Below are positions 35,226-44,699 of a stretch of DNA of 64,000 nucleotides, piece by piece (the stretch's first letter is position 1; every line of letters starts with the position of its first letter). The stretch lies in contig NZ_JASVWB010000002.1 in NCBI RefSeq assembly GCF_030287445.1, forward strand, positions 3,410,001-3,474,000, given 5' to 3'. Source of the stretch: Streptomyces sp. ALI-76-A. Lineage in GTDB: Bacteria; Actinomycetota; Actinomycetes; Streptomycetales; Streptomycetaceae. The translations under genes were made by a program, and so were the position numbers. Under the pieces are notes generated by a model. The model ran no database searches. It had not been told where the DNA came from and saw only the letters and a list, made by a program, of their open reading frames with translations.

Positions 35226-35500
35226 GACTTCCGCCCGACCGGCCCTCGACGACCGTCCATCGGCCATGGCGCGCAGCGCGAGCCGTCGGCGAAGGCGTCA
35301 CCGACCGGCGGGCCGATGTCACCCGACAACTTCTCGCCTGCGCTCGGGGTGGGCGTGGAGTCGCCCCGGCCGCCTTCGAGGGCGGGGGCGAGGAAGGAGA
35401 CCATGTCACCGTCGAGAGCTTCACCGCTCGATTCCGGGGCGACGGACCTGCCGGGGTCGTCGGCTCGTAATAGGCGCGTTTCGCGGGTAATAGAGGTCAC
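35222..35500 (-). CDS. Small ORF coupled to melC1
   Basis: A 92-residue product starting at GTG 35500 with AAGGTG 6 bp upstream. Its stop overlaps the melC1 GTG in GTGA, the same coupling used elsewhere in the window. The sequence is acidic in the middle (ADDPGRSVAPESSGEALDGD) and Gly/Pro/Arg-rich at the end, with one Cys. No family recognised; it could be a leader peptide-like gene controlling melC translation or a real small protein. Confidence 0.5.
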   Translation of the reverse strand: MTSITRETRLLRADDPGRSVAPESSGEALDGDMVSFLAPALEGGRGDSTPTPSAGEKLSGDIGPPVGDAFADGSRCAPWPMDGRRGPVGRKS

Positions 35501-35790
35501 CGCGGCACCTTACAGACGCACCGGAACAGACTAGGACGTTCTCTCACCCGAACGGACCACCGCAGGGCGACATAACCACACGAATGAGGGGTTCATGGCT
35601 CGGCGGGCGGTGGTGCCGACAGACGAGACGGGCGGCGGTGAGCGCCCAGCCGAAGCTGATCACCTCGGCACCCAGCGCCGGGGGCGACCGGTGCGGGTGA
35701 GCACGGGGCGACCGGTGCGGGTGAGCACGGCGTCCGGGCCGGACATCGGCATTCCTCACCGCAATCCATGAGCCCGTGCGATGGCGAAAT

Positions 35791-35836
35791 CCCGTGTGAT
35801 GCGAAATTTCTCGCGAGGGATTTCGCATCACACGGG
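35791..35836. repeat. 46-nt near-perfect palindrome
   Basis: CCCGTGTGATGCGAAAT (35791-35807) and ATTTCGCATCACACGGG (35820-35836) are perfect 17-bp inverted repeats. The 12-nt centre (TTCTCGCGAGGG) is itself nearly self-complementary. A partial direct copy of the inner part, GCGAAATCCCG, precedes at 35784. The surrounding 35501-36054 holds no supported gene; CACGGGGCGACCGGTGCGGGTGAG-like 22-bp direct repeats lie at about 35692-35730. Confidence 0.9.
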
Positions 35837-35949
35837 AGAATCTCCTTGCCGAACACCGTCATCGACAACAGGCCACACTCGTGCCGCCGACACGCGATGC
35901 GCCCAAATCCGCAGTGAAACGTCGATCGACCGAGAACTCCGACACGCGG

Positions 35950-35982
35950 AGGGCCGACTCCGCACTGCGCGGAATCGGCCCT
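35950..35982 (-). terminator. Terminator of the small secreted protein gene
   Basis: A 14-bp stem (35950-35963 with 35969-35982, loop ACTGC/GCAGT) has one mismatch on the plus strand that becomes a G-U pair in minus-strand RNA, so it is tuned to leftward transcription, 73 bp after the stop at 36055. Confidence 0.75.
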
Positions 35983-36054
35983 CTTCGAAGAATTACCGGG
36001 AAATGCCAGAAGCGCTGGATCAGGAAGCGGCGGGCATCGCGTCCGGGGTAGCTG

Positions 36055-36336
36055 TCAGCTCTCCAGCGGGACGCCGCCCACCAGCGGGGTGCCGGTGCTC
36101 AGGGCCGCGGTCGAGCGGTTCACCGCGTTCAGCGCCAACTCCTTGTTCTCCTTGACGTCGAGCACCTCCGACGACTCGAGCGGTGCCACCTTCACGGGCC
36201 CCTGGTTGAGGGTGGTCACTGCGTCGTTGAGGCTCTCGTGCGCCACCTCGGTCGCACTGAGGGCGAACGCTGGCGCGGCGGCACCTGCAATGACCAGGGA
36301 CCCGGTGAGGACAGCGGCAGCCTTCAGAGACTTCAT
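36055..36336 (-). CDS. Small secreted protein of unknown function
   Basis: A 93-residue protein: signal peptide MKSLKAAAVLTGSLVIAGAAAPAFA cut before LSATEV, then a 68-residue mature part with Asn/Ser/Thr-rich helices (SLNDAVTTLNQ, LNAVNRSTAALS) and no Cys, ending in TPLVGGVPLES. AAAGGAA precedes the ATG. I do not recognise the family; it is not a chaplin or rodlin by motif. Confidence 0.75.
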   Translation of the reverse strand: MKSLKAAAVLTGSLVIAGAAAPAFALSATEVAHESLNDAVTTLNQGPVKVAPLESSEVLDVKENKELALNAVNRSTAALSTGTPLVGGVPLES

Positions 36337-37007
36337 CGTGTTCCTTTCTTCGGCAACGTGAGTAGCCGGAGAGAATTGCTGACGCCGTGCACAACGAGCG
36401 CCGACCGGACCGGAAACCCTGTGTACGGCGGATGGCCGAGTCCTCATATGAGATCCCGGAAGGATATGACTCCGAAAGTCGCGGACGCGGGACGAGAAGA
36501 GGCGGAGAAGAATAGCCCGTGCGCCGGCACCGTAGGCCGGCGCAACCGCTGGGCGGGCGCAGTCCTCGCCCCACTGCGGCGCACGGCTCGGCCGTCAGGC
36601 CAGGCCGGTCCTGACAGCACGGGCAGGCCGCCGACGAGCGATGCGGCGGTGATGAGGTCGAGGCCTCGTTCAGGCGCTTGGTCGCCGGGTGACCTGGCGG
36701 GCGTCACCGGAGGCGACCGCCTGGAGGGAGCTGTCGCCCTGTTCACCCAGGACGGTGGAATACGCGGTGTCCTGTCAGCACCGTGCCTTTTCTGTCAACG
36801 CGCGCGCTTCTCCTGCGGTCCGCCCCCCATAAGAGGATTTCAGAAAAGTCCGACTTAAGTCATCCAACACACTTGCCGCGTTTAACGTGATTAGCACCGT
36901 TAGCGGCTAGAGTGACGCGCATCCATCGACGCGCCTCTTACGCGCGCACCTTCCCTTTGTGCTGCCCCTCTGACACCGCAGCCTTTCCCGAAAGGGCAAC
37001 GCCGGTC
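36337..37007. other. Intergenic region between divergent secreted-protein genes
   Basis: No gene is supported. The right end is AT-richer (36840-36915) with GTTAGCGGCTAGAGT near 36898-36912 and a small hairpin CCTTTC-CC-GAAAGG at 36983-36996 before the next start; promoters are expected here but none is clear. Confidence 0.4.
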
Positions 37008-38156
37008 ATGCGCAATTCCCTCACCCCCCTGGTGCGCCGTGCGACGGTGGGCGCCCTCGCCCTCGCCGGCATCTGGGCCCCCTCAGGTGCCCTGGCGGTC
37101 GCGCCTGCCGCGCCGCCGTCGCCGGAGGCGGGCCGTCTCGCGTTCGCCCAGCGGTACCAGGACCTCCAGCACGGCGGCATCGTCCGCGCGGCCAACGTCT
37201 CCATCAGCTGCCGGACGGCACGGCCGGTCCGCGGGTCACAGCCGTCGACGGCGCGTTCCTGCCCGGCCACGCGCGCGGGCGGGACCGGAGTGAACGGCGA
37301 CTTCGACATGGCCTACGTCGATGTCGACAAGGACCCGAACACCTACAACTCCTCCCGTGCGGAGGTCCGTCTGCCCAAGGGCTCACGGGTCAGCTACGCA
37401 CGGCTGTACTGGGGTGGCAACCTCCGCGTCGGCGAGCAGAAGCCGCCGAAGGACAATGGGCGGGTGCTGGTCGCCGAACCAGGCGGGAAGTACCGGGAGG
37501 TCCTCGCGGACACGGTCGTCGGCCACCGCGTGGCGCATGGTGCGGACGCCTTCCAGGCCTCGGCGAACGTCACGAGGCTGGTCCGGGAGAGCGGGCCGGG
37601 TCTGTACACCGTGGCGCAGGTCAACGTGGCGATGGGCAGGTCGGCGGCCGGCGCGTGGGGTGGCTGGACGCTGGTGGTGGCGTACGAGAACGCGGCGCAG
37701 CCGCTGCGCCACCTCGCGGTCTGGGACGGCTTCGACGCACTGAAATCCGGCGCGGGGCAGGAGATCCGGTTGCGCGGGCTACGCTTCCCGGCGGGCGCGG
37801 GCGGCCGTGCGGGCCTGGTGACGTACGACGGAGACCACGGCGTAACCGGCGACACGCTCACCCTCACGACCACCCGCACACACTCCGCCCCTCCGACCCG
37901 CCGGACCACGGTCACCGCCCTCGCCAACGCCGGCAATTCCCGCGACGACGTCCTGAACTCCACGATCAGTGAACCCGGGACGGCCCAGCCGCGGCGTGTA
38001 CCGGCGTACGCCCGAACCCTCGGCTACGACTCCGATGTGTTCGACCTCGGATCAGGCTTGCGGTACGGCGGTGACCGGTTGGCCTTCCGATTCGTTTCGC
38101 AGCGGGACGTGGCCTGGGCCGGCGTGCTCTTCGTCGCCGTCGACGCGCAGCAGTGA
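37008..38156 (+). CDS. Secreted beta-rich surface protein (DUF3344/DUF11-type N-terminal domain)
   Basis: A 382-residue exported protein. Signal peptide residues 1-28 (MRNSLTPLVRRATVGALALAG core, cut after GALA). The mature part opens with RYQDLQHGGIVRAANVSISC and contains NGDFDMAYVDVDKDPNTYNSS and SRVSYARLYWGGNL, a block I recognise from actinobacterial surface proteins with DUF3344/DUF11 modules. No sortase signal or membrane anchor follows, so it is released or held by other means. ATG 37008 chosen for the signal peptide. It precedes the exopolysaccharide genes by 50 bp on the same strand. Confidence 0.65.
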   Translation: MRNSLTPLVRRATVGALALAGIWAPSGALAVAPAAPPSPEAGRLAFAQRYQDLQHGGIVRAANVSISCRTARPVRGSQPSTARSCPATRAGGTGVNGDFDMAYVDVDKDPNTYNSSRAEVRLPKGSRVSYARLYWGGNLRVGEQKPPKDNGRVLVAEPGGKYREVLADTVVGHRVAHGADAFQASANVTRLVRESGPGLYTVAQVNVAMGRSAAGAWGGWTLVVAYENAAQPLRHLAVWDGFDALKSGAGQEIRLRGLRFPAGAGGRAGLVTYDGDHGVTGDTLTLTTTRTHSAPPTRRTTVTALANAGNSRDDVLNSTISEPGTAQPRRVPAYARTLGYDSDVFDLGSGLRYGGDRLAFRFVSQRDVAWAGVLFVAVDAQQ

Positions 38157-38206
38157 GGCGTGTTCCCCAGCGTTCCGAGTGCCAGCGTGAGCCGAGGACA
38201 TCGCAC

Positions 38207-39388
38207 ATGCATCCGTCACCGTCCGACCCTCGACCACGTGTCCTGCACATCACCCAGCCCGTGAACGGGGGAGTCGCCCGCGTCGTGACGGACCTGGTAC
38301 GGGCGCAGCTCGCGGCCGGTCTGGCCGTCACGGTGGTCTGTCCCGACGGCGCGCTCACCACCGGACTCCGGCCGCTGGGCGCGGACGTACGGCACTGGCA
38401 CGCGACGCGGACACCGGGGCCGTCGCTCGTGCGGGAGGTACGACACCTCGTCCGTGTGATCGACGACGTACGCCCCCACCTGGTGCACGCGCACAGCGCG
38501 AAGGCCGGGCTCGCCGGGCGGCTCGCCGTGCGGGGGCGCATCCCCACCGTGTTCCAGCCTCACGCCTGGTCGTTCGAGGCCGTCGGCGGGGCCACCTCGG
38601 CGCTCGCGCTGGCGTGGGAGCGGTGGGGGGCGCGTTGGGCCTCCCGCGTGATGTGCGTGAGCGAGGCGGAGCGCACGACCGGCGTGCGGGCCGGGATCAG
38701 TGGGCGGTGGAGTGTCATCCCCAACGGCGTCGACCTGCAGCACTTCCGCCCCGCCCCGGCCGGCACCGTACGGGCCGGGCTGAGCCCGTTGCGCGAGGTC
38801 GATCCCGACGCCCCGCTCGTCGTCTGTGTGGGGCGGCTGTGCCGGCAGAAGGGGCAGGACGTCCTGCTGACAGCGTGGAGTTCCATCGCCCGCAGGGTGC
38901 CCGGCGCGCGTCTCGTCCTGGTCGGCGACGGGCCGGACCTGGACCAGCTCCGGGCGCGTGCGCCGAGGTCCGTGCTGTTCGCGGGAGCCGTCGCCGACGC
39001 GGTCACCTGGTACCAGGCCGCCGATCTCGTCGTTCTGCCGTCCCGTTGGGAGGGCATGGCGCTCGCCCCGCTGGAGGCGATGGCCTGCGGGCGGCCGGTG
39101 GTGGTCACCGACGTCGACGGTGCCCGCGAGAGCCTGCCCGGTGCGCTCGCCGCCCGCTGCCTGGTCCCGCCGGAGAACCCGACCGTGCTGGCCAGGGCCG
39201 TCACCGAACTGCTGCTCGACCCGCTGGTGCGTGAGTCGCTCGGCCGCCGGGGGCGCCGGTACGTCCTGTCCTCGCACGACGTGCGGCACACCACCGAGGC
39301 GGTCGTGGACGTCTATCGCGACCTGATCAGCCTGCGGCCCGCACCACGCGTCGCGCCCCCAGAGCATAGGGAGTCCATCCACTCGTGA
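38207..39388 (+). CDS. Glycosyltransferase family 4
   Basis: A 393-residue GT-B retaining glycosyltransferase. N-lobe: VLHITQPVNGGVARVVTDLVRAQL and LVHAHSAKAGLAGRLA. C-lobe: VVCVGRLCRQKGQD, LVGDGPDLDQL and the donor-binding EX7E region SRWEGMALAPLEAMACGRPVV. It would add a sugar to the lipid-linked exopolysaccharide repeat. ATG 38207 has GAGGA 8 bp upstream. First gene of the polysaccharide operon; overlaps the next by GTGA. Confidence 0.88.
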   Translation: MHPSPSDPRPRVLHITQPVNGGVARVVTDLVRAQLAAGLAVTVVCPDGALTTGLRPLGADVRHWHATRTPGPSLVREVRHLVRVIDDVRPHLVHAHSAKAGLAGRLAVRGRIPTVFQPHAWSFEAVGGATSALALAWERWGARWASRVMCVSEAERTTGVRAGISGRWSVIPNGVDLQHFRPAPAGTVRAGLSPLREVDPDAPLVVCVGRLCRQKGQDVLLTAWSSIARRVPGARLVLVGDGPDLDQLRARAPRSVLFAGAVADAVTWYQAADLVVLPSRWEGMALAPLEAMACGRPVVVTDVDGARESLPGALAARCLVPPENPTVLARAVTELLLDPLVRESLGRRGRRYVLSSHDVRHTTEAVVDVYRDLISLRPAPRVAPPEHRESIHS

Positions 39389-40812
39389 CCGCGGAAAGCG
39401 CCCTCTCCTCCCCCGGCACACAGGCCCGGGATCACCGGTTCCCGCCCGTCTCCGTCATGCCGCCTCGCGGCGCCGCCCGGGGTTCACGGTTCACCGCCCG
39501 CAGGCCGCCCGCGCGGCCGGCCTCGCCGATGCCCCTGCTCGTCGCGGACGGCACGGCCGCCCTGCTGGGCGCCCTGACACTGACGGGGGCCCAGTTCCGT
39601 CCGCTCCCGCCGGCCCTGCTGGTGGCCGCGTCGCTGTTGCTGCGTCCACGCCGTGTGCGCCCGTCGGCACCGGGGGTCCTGGACGAACTGCCCGCCGTCT
39701 GTGGCCGGACCGCGGTGGCCTGGTTGACGCTCGCGGCGCTCGTGGCGGCGTACCGGCCGGACCAGGCGCTGTCCGCCCGCGCCCTGCTGGTGGGCTTCGT
39801 CGTGCAGGCGGCGGCGAGCTGCGCGCTGCGCGGCACCGTGCACGCGAGACGGCGCGCGGCACTGCTGAGCCACCCGCACACCGCGCTCGTCATCGGCCCG
39901 GCGGCGACCGCGCAGCGCGTGGCCACCGCCGTGCTGCGGCATCCGCAGTGCGGGGTGCGGCCGGTGGGGATCGTGGCCGAACGGCAGGACGGCGCCGAGG
40001 GCCTGCCGGTGCTGACGACCGGTGAGGAGGTCGAACGGGCGGTCGTGCAGAACGGCGTGCGCGCGGTGCTGGCCGTCCACCCCTCGGTGCGGACCCAAAA
40101 GGGGCCGCTGCTGCGCGCGCTGGCCGAGTGGGGCTGCGTGGTGTGGGAGGTCGACGCCGAGTCCCCGTCGTACGCGGCGCAGGAGCGGCTGGCCGGGTTC
40201 TCCTGTCGGCGCCTGGAGATGGCCGCGTCGCGTCGTGGCAGCGCGGCCAAGCGGACGCTCGACGTCCTGGTGTCGGGGACGCTGCTGCTGCTGGTCAGTC
40301 CTCTGTTGCTGGTCTGCGCGGTGGCGCTGCGGATCAGCGACGGGCCGGGCGTGGTGTTCCGGCAGGAGCGCATCGGCAAGGGCGGAAAGCCCTTCACCCT
40401 GCTGAAGTTCCGCACTCACCGTCCGGTCGACGAGCACGAGGCGGCGACCCGGTGGAGCGTGGCGAACGAACACGAGATGCGCGCGTTCTGCCGCATGCTG
40501 CGGCGCACCTCGCTCGACGAGCTGCTCCAGCTGTGGAACGTGCTCCGGGGCGACATGAGCCTGGTCGGTCCGCGGCCCGAACGCCCCTACTTCGTCGCGC
40601 AGTTCAGCCGTACCCACCCCGGCTACGCGGCCCGTCACCGCTTGCGGACCGGCATCACCGGCCTCGCCCAGATCCATGGGCTGCGCGGCGACACGTCCAT
40701 CGAGGACCGCTGCCGCTTCGACAACGTCTACATCGACAACTGGTCGCTGTGGCAGGACGTCTGCATCCTGTTGCGCACCGCGGCCACGCTCGTGCGTCCG
40801 ACGGGGAGCTGA
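39385..40812 (+). CDS. Exopolysaccharide polyprenyl phosphoglycosyl transferase
   Basis: A 475-residue WbaP/WcaJ-type enzyme that loads the first sugar-phosphate onto undecaprenyl phosphate. A reduced N-terminal membrane part (about three segments between residues 50 and 155), a Rossmann-like middle domain (VIGPAATAQRVATAV), then the catalytic domain with a membrane helix (DVLVSGTLLLLVSPLLLVCAVAL), FRQERIGKGGKPFTLLKFRT, RRTSLDELLQLWNVLRGDMSLVGPRPE and TGITGLAQIHGLRGD. This is the initiating enzyme of the cluster. GTG 39385 overlaps the preceding stop. Confidence 0.9.
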   Translation: MTAESALSSPGTQARDHRFPPVSVMPPRGAARGSRFTARRPPARPASPMPLLVADGTAALLGALTLTGAQFRPLPPALLVAASLLLRPRRVRPSAPGVLDELPAVCGRTAVAWLTLAALVAAYRPDQALSARALLVGFVVQAAASCALRGTVHARRRAALLSHPHTALVIGPAATAQRVATAVLRHPQCGVRPVGIVAERQDGAEGLPVLTTGEEVERAVVQNGVRAVLAVHPSVRTQKGPLLRALAEWGCVVWEVDAESPSYAAQERLAGFSCRRLEMAASRRGSAAKRTLDVLVSGTLLLLVSPLLLVCAVALRISDGPGVVFRQERIGKGGKPFTLLKFRTHRPVDEHEAATRWSVANEHEMRAFCRMLRRTSLDELLQLWNVLRGDMSLVGPRPERPYFVAQFSRTHPGYAARHRLRTGITGLAQIHGLRGDTSIEDRCRFDNVYIDNWSLWQDVCILLRTAATLVRPTGS

Positions 40813-40817
40813 GAGCC

Positions 40818-42173
40818 GTGAGCCTCGCACTGACGCCGCTCGCGCGCCGGGGTGCCCTCCTGACGCCGGTACTGCCCGTGGTGGCCGTGCTCGCCGTGCT
40901 GGCGCTGCCGCTGCCCCCGAGCGGCGACGCCGGCCCGGGTCCCGCCGACGCGGTGTCCGGGCTCGTGGTGCTGTACTGCGCGATCCGCCTCCTGCGGGAG
41001 CGGCGGCGAGCCCTGTCACGTACCGCTGCCGTGGTGCTGGGCCTGCCGGTCATCGGGCTGGCGCTCGCCGCCACGGGGGCGTACTCGCCCGAGGCCGGGA
41101 TCGCCGGAATGGGCCGGTATCTGCAGATCTTCGTGCTCGTGCCGGCGGCGGTCCTGCTGCTGATCCGCGACCGGGGCGACTTCCGTCTGTTGACCTGGGC
41201 GTTCGTGGGCCTCGCGCTCGTGCAGGGGGCCTTCGGAGTGCACCAGTACGTCACCCGGACCGGCGCCTCCTACCAGGGCGAGCCGATCCGGGCGGTCGGC
41301 ACGTTCGGGCCGCAGGACGTGATGGGCATGGCAACAGTGGTCGCCATCGGCCTGGTGTGCGCGCTCGGTCTCGCGCTCGGGCGGACGTCCGTACGGCAGC
41401 GGGGAGTCGCCGCCCTGTGCGCGCTGGCGCTGCTGCTGCCGCTCGCGCTGTCCTTCAGCCGGGGCGCGTGGATCGCCACGGCCGTGACCTGTGCGGTGCA
41501 ACTGGTGCTGGCCGGACTGCGACGCGCGCTGAAGGTGGCCGCGGCCGTGGCCGCCGCGGGCGTGGTGCTGGTGGGCGGTCTCGGTGCCGGCTCGGCGGTG
41601 CTCCAGGAGCGGATCGACAGCATCGGGCAGGTCACCGACGCCCCCGACCAGTCCGTCGTCGACCGTTACACGATGTGGGCGGCCGCCACCGACATGTGGC
41701 GCGAGCACCCGCTGACCGGCGTCGGGTTGAAGGGCTTCCCCGAATACCGGGACGGGTACGCCTCGCCGGCTCTGTCGTCGTTCAGCGACACGGAGGGCGC
41801 GGGGGCCGCGTACCGGAGGCAGCCGCTGCTGTCGCCGCACAGCATGTACCTGCTGGTGCTGAGCGAGCAGGGCCTGATCGGGTTGCTGGCACTCACCGGG
41901 AGCTGGCTGGCGCTGCTGGTGTGCGGGCTGCGGGCGTTGGTGCGGGCCCGCGGGCCGGATGCGCACGGCCTCGACTGCGCTCTGGTCGCCTGCGGGTTGC
42001 TGGTCTGGAAACTCACCGACTTCGTGTACGCCGATATCGGCGGCCCGGCCACCGTGCTGACCGCCGTGTGCTTCGGGCTGGTGGCCTGGTGGGCGCTGGC
42101 CGGGAGCGGCGATCCGGAGGCTGTGACGCCGGTTCCGGTGGGCGGGAGCGCGGAGAAGGCCATGGCGCGATGA
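40818..42173 (+). CDS. O-antigen ligase/polymerase-like membrane protein
   Basis: A 451-residue protein with about ten membrane segments and a large extracytoplasmic loop (residues about 260-345) containing the Wzy_C motif surroundings DRYTMWAAATDMWREHPLTGVGLKGFPEY and SPHSMYLLVLSEQGLIG. It would polymerise repeat units on the outer side of the membrane. GTG 40818; the stop overlaps the flippase start (ATGA). Confidence 0.88.
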   Translation: MSLALTPLARRGALLTPVLPVVAVLAVLALPLPPSGDAGPGPADAVSGLVVLYCAIRLLRERRRALSRTAAVVLGLPVIGLALAATGAYSPEAGIAGMGRYLQIFVLVPAAVLLLIRDRGDFRLLTWAFVGLALVQGAFGVHQYVTRTGASYQGEPIRAVGTFGPQDVMGMATVVAIGLVCALGLALGRTSVRQRGVAALCALALLLPLALSFSRGAWIATAVTCAVQLVLAGLRRALKVAAAVAAAGVVLVGGLGAGSAVLQERIDSIGQVTDAPDQSVVDRYTMWAAATDMWREHPLTGVGLKGFPEYRDGYASPALSSFSDTEGAGAAYRRQPLLSPHSMYLLVLSEQGLIGLLALTGSWLALLVCGLRALVRARGPDAHGLDCALVACGLLVWKLTDFVYADIGGPATVLTAVCFGLVAWWALAGSGDPEAVTPVPVGGSAEKAMAR

Positions 42174-43951
42174 CCGTGACGCCGCCGACTCCGGGATACG
42201 GGACCGACAGGGCGACCGTACCGCCGGCGCGGGCCGCCGCGCAGGCCGTGGACGGCACCGGCCTCACCGCGCACACCCGGACGTTCCTCGCCAAGGCCAC
42301 CCTGATCACGGCGTCGCTGTCGGTCGCCGGGGCGCTGCTCGGCCTGGTGCGGGACCAGACGCTGGCCCAGCTCTTCGGGGCGGGCAGTGAGACGGACGCC
42401 TTTCTCATCGCGTGGACCGTACCGGAGTTCGCCGCCACACTGCTCATCGAGGACGGGCTGGTCATCGCGCTGATCCCGGCGTTCAGCCTCGCCCTGGTCC
42501 GGCGCGCGCAGGGTGCCTCCGGCGACCCGGTCCGTTCCCTGGTCGCCAGTACCCTGCCCCGCCTGTCCCTCTGCCTCGTCGCCGTGTCCGCGCTCGTCAT
42601 CGGCGTGGCCCCCTACCTGGTCGAGGCTCTGGCACCCGGCCTGCCCGATGCCCGGCTCGCCGCCGACTGCACCCGGCTGACGGCGACCTGTGTACTCAGT
42701 TTCGGGCTCGCCGGGTACTGCAGCGCGGCCCTTCGGGCGCACCGCCGCTTCCTGGCACCCGCCATGATCTACGTGGCCTACAACGTCGGCATCATCGCCA
42801 CGATGTTCCTGCTCGGCGGGAGCTGGGGCGTGCGATCGGCGGCGCTCGGGGTAGCGGTGGGCGGCTGCCTGATGGTCGCGGTGCAACTGCCGCCCTTGTG
42901 GCGGCAGCTGAGGAGTCACCCGTTCGCGTCCAGCGGTGTCGGGGCCGAGGCACCCTCGAAGAATCTCGCCCTGATCAGTGCCGTTCTGCTCTTCGCCATG
43001 TGCCGCCAGTCCCAGGTCCTGATCGAACGCTTCCTCGCCTCCCCCCTTCCCGCCGGGGCCATCTCGCACCTCAACTACGCCCAGAAGGTGGCCCAGATCC
43101 CGATGACGCTGTCACTGATGCTGTGCACGGTCACCTTCCCGGTGGTGGCGCAGGCGCTCGCCGACGGCGACACCGAACGGGCCCGCGCCCGCGTCGAGCG
43201 GGACCTGGCGCTGGCTTCCTGCATGGTGCTCGCCGGCGCGGCCATGGTGGTCGCCTGCGCCCCGCAGATCATCGCGATCCTCTTCCAGCGGGGCGCGTTC
43301 ACCGCGCAGGACACGGTGGTGACGGCGGGCGTCATGCGCGTGTACGCCCTCGGGCTGCTCGGCCAGACCCTGGTCGGGGTCCTGATCCGCTCGTACTTCT
43401 CGGCGGGACGGCCCACCTGGTATCCGACCGGCGCGATGGCCGTGGGCGTCGGCGCGACCTTCTGGATCGGGCAGGCGACGGTGACCTCCTGGGGTGTGTC
43501 GGGGATCGCCGCCGCGAACGCCGTCGGCATCACCGTCACGGCCGCACTGCTGCTCGTCGGCCCTCCGGAGCCGAAGGGGCAGGCCGGCGTCGGGAGCGTC
43601 CGGGGAGCGCGAAGGCCCGAAGGGCCGGGCGCGGTCGCCGCCCGGACCCAGCCCGTGGCACCGCGTGGGCGAGCCGCGCGGTACAGCGGCCGGCGCGGGG
43701 TCCCGATCCGTACCCGGCGGGTGCTGTCCGAACTGACCAGGCCGGTGCTGGCGGCGGGGGTCGCGACGGTGGCGGGGGCGTTCGCCGCGAGCGGGCCGAA
43801 ACCCCAGGTGGTGGGCCTCGCGGTCGGCTGCGTGACCGTCGCAACCGTCTTTCTCGTGCTCGGACGGGCCCTGGGCGACCAGGGCTGCACGTCCGCGTTC
43901 CATTCCGTACGTACCGTCACACGAAGGCTGAGGCATGGTCGCTCCCGTTGA
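42170..43951 (+). CDS. MurJ/MviN-like lipid-linked oligosaccharide flippase
   Basis: A 593-residue MOP-superfamily transporter with 13-14 membrane segments. LITASLSVAGALLGLVRDQTLAQLFGAGSETDAFLIAW is a close match to the MurJ N-terminus; Arg residues RQSQVLIERF lie in the central cavity helices. In this cluster it probably takes the Wzx role of moving the lipid-linked repeat unit. The C-terminal 120 residues include a hydrophilic Arg/Gly loop and two more helices. ATG 42170 overlaps the previous stop; the 3' end overlaps the deacetylase gene by 17 bp. Confidence 0.85.
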   Translation: MTVTPPTPGYGTDRATVPPARAAAQAVDGTGLTAHTRTFLAKATLITASLSVAGALLGLVRDQTLAQLFGAGSETDAFLIAWTVPEFAATLLIEDGLVIALIPAFSLALVRRAQGASGDPVRSLVASTLPRLSLCLVAVSALVIGVAPYLVEALAPGLPDARLAADCTRLTATCVLSFGLAGYCSAALRAHRRFLAPAMIYVAYNVGIIATMFLLGGSWGVRSAALGVAVGGCLMVAVQLPPLWRQLRSHPFASSGVGAEAPSKNLALISAVLLFAMCRQSQVLIERFLASPLPAGAISHLNYAQKVAQIPMTLSLMLCTVTFPVVAQALADGDTERARARVERDLALASCMVLAGAAMVVACAPQIIAILFQRGAFTAQDTVVTAGVMRVYALGLLGQTLVGVLIRSYFSAGRPTWYPTGAMAVGVGATFWIGQATVTSWGVSGIAAANAVGITVTAALLLVGPPEPKGQAGVGSVRGARRPEGPGAVAARTQPVAPRGRAARYSGRRGVPIRTRRVLSELTRPVLAAGVATVAGAFAASGPKPQVVGLAVGCVTVATVFLVLGRALGDQGCTSAFHSVRTVTRRLRHGRSR

Positions 43952-44699
43952 ATCCGTCGGTACCGGCAGGCGCCCCGCGGCGCGGCCCGGTCCGGTCCCA
44001 TGGGTGGCGATGTACCACTCCGTGGGCGACTGCTCCGAGGACCCGTACCGCATCACGGTCACACCCGAGCGGCTGGAGCTGCAGCTGGCCTGGCTGCGCC
44101 GGCGCGGGCTGCGCGGCGTCTGCCTGCGCGAGCTGTTCGCCGCCCGTGCCCGGGGCGAAGGGCGGCGCCTGGTCGGCCTCACCTTCGACGACGGATACGC
44201 CGACTTCCTGGAGCACGCTCTACCGGCGCTGCGCCGCTGGGACTGCGGCGCCACCCTCTTCGTCCTGCCCGGACGGCTCGGCGGCGTCAACTCCTGGGAC
44301 CCGCTCGGTCCGCGCAAGCCGCTGCTGACCGCGGCCGGCGTCCGGCGCGCGGCCTGTGAGGGCGTGGAGATCGGCTCGCACGGGCTGACACACGTCGATC
44401 TCACCCGGGCCGACGACGTCACCCTGAAGGCCGAGGTCACCGACAGCAGGGCCCGGCTGGCGGAGCTGATCGGCGCGCCGGTCGACGGCTTCTGCTACCC
44501 GTACGGCACGGTCGACGAGCGCGCCGTCGCCGCCGTACGCGAAGCCGGGTACACCTACGCCTGCGCCATCGACCCCGGCCCTCTGACCGGCCCGCACGCC
44601 CTGCCCCGTGTGCACATCGGCCAGAACGACACGGCCTGGCGGCTGCACCTCAAGCACAAGCTGCACCGGCTGCGCCGGCGCCCCGTAGCGGGCGTGTGA
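43935..44699 (+). CDS. Polysaccharide deacetylase (NodB domain)
   Basis: A 254-residue CE4 enzyme. TFDDGYADF holds the catalytic and metal Asp residues, SHGLTHVDL the two metal His, and FCYPYGTVDE motif 3. There is no signal peptide, so it acts in the cytoplasm or is membrane-associated; it would remove N-acetyl groups from polysaccharide precursor or nascent chain. Overlaps both neighbours, by 17 and 4 bp. Confidence 0.87.
   Translation: MVAPVESVGTGRRPAARPGPVPWVAMYHSVGDCSEDPYRITVTPERLELQLAWLRRRGLRGVCLRELFAARARGEGRRLVGLTFDDGYADFLEHALPALRRWDCGATLFVLPGRLGGVNSWDPLGPRKPLLTAAGVRRAACEGVEIGSHGLTHVDLTRADDVTLKAEVTDSRARLAELIGAPVDGFCYPYGTVDERAVAAVREAGYTYACAIDPGPLTGPHALPRVHIGQNDTAWRLHLKHKLHRLRRRPVAGV

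Noticed and set aside
36444..36746. Minus-strand 100-codon frame with a hydrophobic stretch
   Set aside because: LITAASLVGGLPVLSG looked chaplin-like but there is no signal peptide, paired Cys or start signal.
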